From contig JBHGWS010000051.1 of assembly GCA_041936745.1 (NCBI GenBank), forward strand, positions 1 through 17,975: DNA of 17,975 nucleotides, written 5' to 3'. Below the pieces are notes generated by a model that was not told the DNA's origin, searched no databases, and was given only the letters and a program-made list of their open reading frames with translations. A program made the translations under genes and the position numbers. This document shows positions 15,275 to 17,975 of the stretch, in pieces; within the stretch, counting starts at the first letter, position 1; each line of letters starts with the position of its first letter. This stretch comes from Darwinibacter acetoxidans_A (lineage in GTDB: Bacteria; Bacillota; Limnochordia; Darwinibacteriales; Darwinibacteriaceae).

Positions 15275-15305
15275 AAAAAAAGTGCACCGGCGGGGTGCAC
15301 TTTTT
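15275..15305. terminator. Bidirectional terminator between convergent genes
   Basis: AGTGCACC (15281-15288) and GGTGCACT (15294-15301) form a perfect eight-pair stem with a five-base loop, flanked by an A-run (15275-15280) and a T-run (15301-15305). It can end transcripts from both the export operon and the minus-strand antiporter gene, whose stop is at 15320. The rest of the gap (15103-15274) holds only a weak hairpin with a T-run (GTGTC/GACAC, 15231-15256) and no supported gene. Confidence 0.88.
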
Positions 15306-15319
15306 GGGCCGGGTTTTAG

Positions 15320-16600
15320 TTAATTTTGCTGATACTGCACTTTTGAAACCTCTTTGTTCCCGGCAGTCTTTTCCACCTTTACCTCTTTTTCCTCTGCTTG
15401 CGGCGAAGGTATCGAACCGGACAGATGCAGGGCTAACTTGCCGGAAGCGGGCCCCACCATCTCATACAGGACGGCGGAAGAAAGGATTATGGTAGAAAGG
15501 AGCGAGCCCAATTCGGGCGGCAGGATGCGCTGCCCTAAGACCGCCAAGCCGATTGAGACACCGGCTTGCGGCACTAAAGCCAAGCCCAAATATTTTTTGA
15601 TTTCCGGTGCTGCACCGCTCAGGCCGGCGCCCACGAATGCCCCCAAATATTTGCCGAAAATACGGATGAAGAAATAGGCGATGCCGATTACTCCGGCCGT
15701 AGCCAAAGCAGGGACATTTAAGCGCATGCCCGACAGGACAAAAAACATAGTTAAAATTACAGGGGCGAAATCGTTGACTTGGTCAAACAAGCGCCTGTTG
15801 CCGCTGATATTGACATAAGATGTGCCCAAAGCCATCGCCGATAAGAGCGGTGAAATTTCAAAGGCGGCACAAAAGCCGGCCAGGGCAGAAATGGTGGCAA
15901 TCGCTAATAAAAGTCTGTTATCATCAGAGCGCCTTTCGCTGATCATGCGGTTTAAAAGAAAACCGAAGGCAATTCCCAAACCGATGGCCAGTAAATTAGT
16001 GAAAAGCGGCAGGAGAAAAACCAGCGGATTTAAGCCCTGATCGGCGTGCATGCTCTGGACCACGGCGGCACAGATGCTGAAAGCAATTAAGGCTACCGCA
16101 TCATCTAAGGCGACAACCTGCAGAATCATATTTACGAAACTGCCCTTCGCCTTATACTGCCTAATAGTCATAATAGTGGAAGCGGGGGCGGTGGCAGAAC
16201 CTATCGCACCTAAAAGCAGTGCCAATGACAAAGGCACTTTGAAAATATAATACATGGATAAGGCAACGACAGCCGCTGAAATCAAAGATTCACTCAGGGT
16301 AATAATTAAGACTTGAGTGCTGTTTTCCCGCAAAGTAGACAGCCTGAGGTAGCGGCCCACGCCAAATGCAATGAAAGCAAGGGCCAGGTCAGTAATAAAT
16401 TCCATACCCGCGGCAATGGTATCGGGAATGACGTTAAGCAGGTAAGGCCCGATGATGATTCCCGCCAAGATGTACCCGGTAACGTTGGGCAGCTTCAGCC
16501 TTTTTGTCAGCCGGGTCAGCAAAAAAGCGGAAAAAAGAATAATGGATACGCTTAAGATAACTGTAGTGTTTGTATCGACATTTAGGTGTTCCAGTAACAT
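15320..16600 (-). CDS. CPA2-family cation/proton antiporter (KefB/Na+:H+ exchanger-like)
   Basis: A 426-residue inner-membrane protein with about 12-13 hydrophobic segments, matching the Na_H_exchanger family. It exchanges a monovalent cation (sodium or potassium) for protons and helps control pH and salt. Family marks are LPNVTGYILAGIIIGPYLL near the start, the ion-binding VALDDAVALIAFSI with adjacent D166-D167, and a lysine in IFGKYLGAFVGA that may correspond to the conserved lysine of the NapA/NhaA fold. The double aspartate is the pattern associated with electrogenic sodium/proton exchange, whereas Kef-type potassium systems have a different pair. No TrkA-N domain is fused; the end is a charged tail (about 395-426, lysine/glutamate rich). 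AAAGGGAGG stands before the ATG at 16600. It is divergent from a LysR-family gene that may control it. Confidence 0.88.
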   Translation of the reverse strand: MLLEHLNVDTNTTVILSVSIILFSAFLLTRLTKRLKLPNVTGYILAGIIIGPYLLNVIPDTIAAGMEFITDLALAFIAFGVGRYLRLSTLRENSTQVLIITLSESLISAAVVALSMYYIFKVPLSLALLLGAIGSATAPASTIMTIRQYKAKGSFVNMILQVVALDDAVALIAFSICAAVVQSMHADQGLNPLVFLLPLFTNLLAIGLGIAFGFLLNRMISERRSDDNRLLLAIATISALAGFCAAFEISPLLSAMALGTSYVNISGNRRLFDQVNDFAPVILTMFFVLSGMRLNVPALATAGVIGIAYFFIRIFGKYLGAFVGAGLSGAAPEIKKYLGLALVPQAGVSIGLAVLGQRILPPELGSLLSTIILSSAVLYEMVGPASGKLALHLSGSIPSPQAEEKEVKVEKTAGNKEVSKVQYQQN

Positions 16601-16759
16601 TTTACCAACCTCCCTTTGTTACCTTTCCCCGATTAAAAGGTTAATCCGTTGTAATTATGGTTTTTTGTTTTGAATGTGCGCAAGATTTTGCCTATTTAGG
16701 GATCCTTTATTTCAGCCCCTTTATCTGTCAGCAGCTTGAGTATATGCATTTCTTGTGAT

Positions 16760-16779
16760 AAAATCAAATTATAGATTTT
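16760..16779. promoter_or_regulatory. Candidate LysR operator in the divergent antiporter/regulator intergenic region
   Basis: AAAATC (16760-16765) and GATTTT (16774-16779) form an inverted repeat around an eight-base AT-rich spacer, resembling the ATC-N-GAT shape of LysR-family sites, though the spacer is one shorter than the usual nine. On the minus strand a TATAAT (16773-16768) lies inside it and could be the -10 of the antiporter, with no good -35. On the plus strand TATAAG (16788-16793) could serve the regulator. The remainder of 16601-16822 shows no gene. Confidence 0.35.
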
Positions 16780-16822
16780 TTGGTGCTTATAAGTATTGTT
16801 TATAGTTAAAGGGAGTTGCCAT

Positions 16823-17728
16823 ATGATCGATCCGAAAATCAAAACGCTGTTAGCGGTAGCCGAAATAGGAAACTATACAGAGGCTGCCAAAAAGTTGTCT
16901 TTAACTCAGCCGGCGGTAAGTTATCACATTAATTCTTTAGAAAAAATGTACGGTGTCAAGATCTTCCACCGAGGCCGCGGCGAGACGGCTCTGACTGCTG
17001 AAGGGGAAATTCTTTTGAAATATGCCAGGCGGATTTTAAACCTGGAAGAAACCGCCAGACAGGCTCTGGTCGACAGCAAAAGAGATGTGACCAGGTTTAA
17101 TGTGGGCATAACTACCACTCTCGCCGAACATTTGGTGCCTCAGATCTTTGTGAATTATTGTAACAGCAATCCCAATGTTCATATAAATATTACCACTGAT
17201 ACTATAAGAAATATTTATAACATGCTCTCCGCCTATGAACTGGATTGGGCTATCGTCGAGGGGAAGATACCAAAAGAAGATTACACGTCCATTCTTTTGG
17301 ACACGGATTTTCTCTGCTTGGCCGTTTCGCCCCGCAGCCATTTGGCGCAGCGGACCAAAGTGACCCTTAACGAATTGAAAAGAGAAAAATTCGTTTTGCG
17401 GCCGCCGAAAACCGGCACTCGGACTTTATTCGAAAGCCACCTGTTAAGCCTTTCCGAGGACATCGCCAATTTTAATGTAATTATAGAAACAAACAACATC
17501 AAAACCATTAAGGAATTGGTGGCCTCAGGTCTTGGCGTAACCATCATAGCTCACAGCGCCGTAGAACAGGATATTCAAAGAGGTAAGTTAGCTGTAGTGC
17601 CCGTGGAAAACTTTCATATCATCAGGGAAATCAATATCGTTTATCACAGTGGTTTTCAGCATGCGGCCGTCTTGGAGGATATCAGAAAAAGTTACGTTCG
17701 CCACGGCAGTTGGATTCCGGAAATATAG
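16823..17728 (+). CDS. LysR-family transcriptional regulator
   Basis: A 301-residue regulator of standard length. The N-terminal winged helix-turn-helix (about 3-62) is clear: FNYTEAAKKLSLTQPAVSYHINSLE-like residues 17-40, then YGVKIFHRGRGETALTAEGEILLKYA. A linker helix follows and two alpha/beta effector-binding lobes fill the rest (for example VGITTTLAEHLVPQIFVNY and ELVASGLGVTIIAHSAVEQ). It should act as a tetramer and bind a small molecule, but the effector is not readable. ATG 16823 is selected because AAAGGGAG (16808-16815) is seven bases upstream; a longer frame from TTG 16796 adds residues overlapping that site. It is divergent from the cation/proton antiporter with a shared 222-base region, the usual arrangement for a LysR regulator and its target, and probably also autoregulates. 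Control of the antiporter is inference. Confidence 0.93.
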   Translation: MIDPKIKTLLAVAEIGNYTEAAKKLSLTQPAVSYHINSLEKMYGVKIFHRGRGETALTAEGEILLKYARRILNLEETARQALVDSKRDVTRFNVGITTTLAEHLVPQIFVNYCNSNPNVHINITTDTIRNIYNMLSAYELDWAIVEGKIPKEDYTSILLDTDFLCLAVSPRSHLAQRTKVTLNELKREKFVLRPPKTGTRTLFESHLLSLSEDIANFNVIIETNNIKTIKELVASGLGVTIIAHSAVEQDIQRGKLAVVPVENFHIIREINIVYHSGFQHAAVLEDIRKSYVRHGSWIPEI

Positions 17729-17736
17729 TGGTAAAA

Positions 17737-17778
17737 TAAACGGACCAAAGGCTTCCTAACTGATGGTCCGTTTGTTTA
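17737..17778. terminator. Terminator after the LysR-family gene, possibly two-way
   Basis: AAACGGACCA (17738-17747) and TGGTCCGTTT (17764-17773) form a perfect ten-pair stem with a 16-base loop, followed by GTTTA on the plus strand and by an ATTTTA stretch on the minus strand. It could end the LysR transcript and also a transcript coming from the minus-strand promoter at 17796-17823. Confidence 0.75.
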
Positions 17779-17823
17779 CTATGAGAATAGTTACAATTAT
17801 ACTGGAAAAAAAGAAACTGTCAA
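17778..17823 (-). promoter_or_regulatory. Near-consensus sigma-A promoter with operator-like palindrome, minus strand
   Basis: On the minus strand a perfect TTGACA (17823 to 17818) and a perfect TATAAT (17801 to 17796) are 16 bases apart. The expected start, near 17789, lies inside the palindrome ACTAT-GAGA-ATAGT (17778-17791), which looks like a repressor site. No coding frame follows on that strand; the transcript would meet the hairpin at 17737-17778 within about 15 bases and then run antisense to the LysR gene. Confidence 0.6.
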
Positions 17824-17975
17824 GAAACTACTGCAGGGAGCTAATTGCGTTGTCACCCTTTTTGGCAAAAAGTTAAAAAGAAAATGTACCTCGAAGTCGA
17901 CATTAGTTCGCTTTTTCGCAGCATACGTGCACCCGGTGTTGTTTGAAGCGAAATTAAGGATCACTAAATAAAACT
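17824..17975. other. Noncoding right end of the window
   Basis: No supported gene is seen. Short open frames on both strands lack ribosome binding sites. A short AT hairpin (CTTTTT/AAAAAG, near 17860-17875) and a 7-base inverted repeat TTCGCTT (17907-17913) / AAGCGAA (17946-17952) are visible. A gene may begin beyond the window edge. Confidence 0.4.

Noticed and set aside
15149..15319. A 56-codon plus-strand open frame between the export operon and the antiporter
   Set aside because: It has no ribosome binding site, runs through the strong bidirectional terminator hairpin, and its translation has no recognisable pattern.
17781..17876. A 31-codon plus-strand frame starting MRIVTIILEKKK after the LysR terminator
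   Set aside because: No ribosome binding site precedes it, and its sequence is the complement of the minus-strand promoter, so the frame is probably accidental.
1..17975. CRISPR arrays, tRNA or rRNA genes, insertion sequences
   Set aside because: No regularly spaced direct repeats, tRNA-like cloverleaf, rRNA sequence, transposase frame or terminal inverted repeats were seen.

Overview
The window looks like chromosomal DNA from a Bacillota (Firmicutes), probably Clostridia-like. Evidence: strong AGGAGG-type ribosome binding sites, frequent TTG and GTG starts, dense translationally coupled operons, compact hairpin plus T-run terminators, and several clostridial-style families (DUF1538 with a PII-like protein, KCNAB-type aldo/keto reductase). 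The species cannot be named from this sequence. TolC-family genes raise the question of whether the host has an outer membrane.

Layout. (1) 1-1865: the 3' part of a peptidase T gene, followed with no gap by a TIM-barrel sugar-phosphate isomerase/epimerase. (2) 2079-5378: a lone 1099-residue restriction-modification fusion with an N-terminal PD-(D/E)xK nuclease, an N6-adenine methyltransferase and a Type ISP-like C-terminal domain but no helicase. It stands alone between housekeeping genes, as an acquired defence gene would. (3) 5491-6670: a transcription unit with a clear promoter and terminator, encoding a DUF1538 membrane protein and a PII-like regulator. (4) 6717-7939: a small two-helix membrane protein overlapping an aldo/keto reductase, ending at a strong terminator. 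(5) 8131-15102: six tightly packed genes in the order adaptor, ATPase, TolC-like A, TolC-like B, FtsX/MacB permease A, permease B. They look like one MacAB-TolC-type export machine. (6) 15320-17728: a CPA2-type cation/proton antiporter on the minus strand, divergent from a LysR-family regulator. (7) 17729-17975: noncoding, with a terminator and a near-consensus promoter pointing back toward the LysR gene.

The most unusual part is the export operon. It has one ATPase for two different permeases, plus two different TolC-like genes. The first TolC-like protein keeps both helical repeats but appears to lack the beta-barrel segments in both; the second keeps them. This suggests either a mixed outer-membrane channel or a TolC-derived periplasmic or wall-spanning conduit. 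Other points of interest are the helicase-free ISP-like restriction enzyme, the PII-linked membrane protein of unknown substrate, and the orphan minus-strand promoter at the right end. All family assignments come from reading motifs in the sequence; no database search was run.
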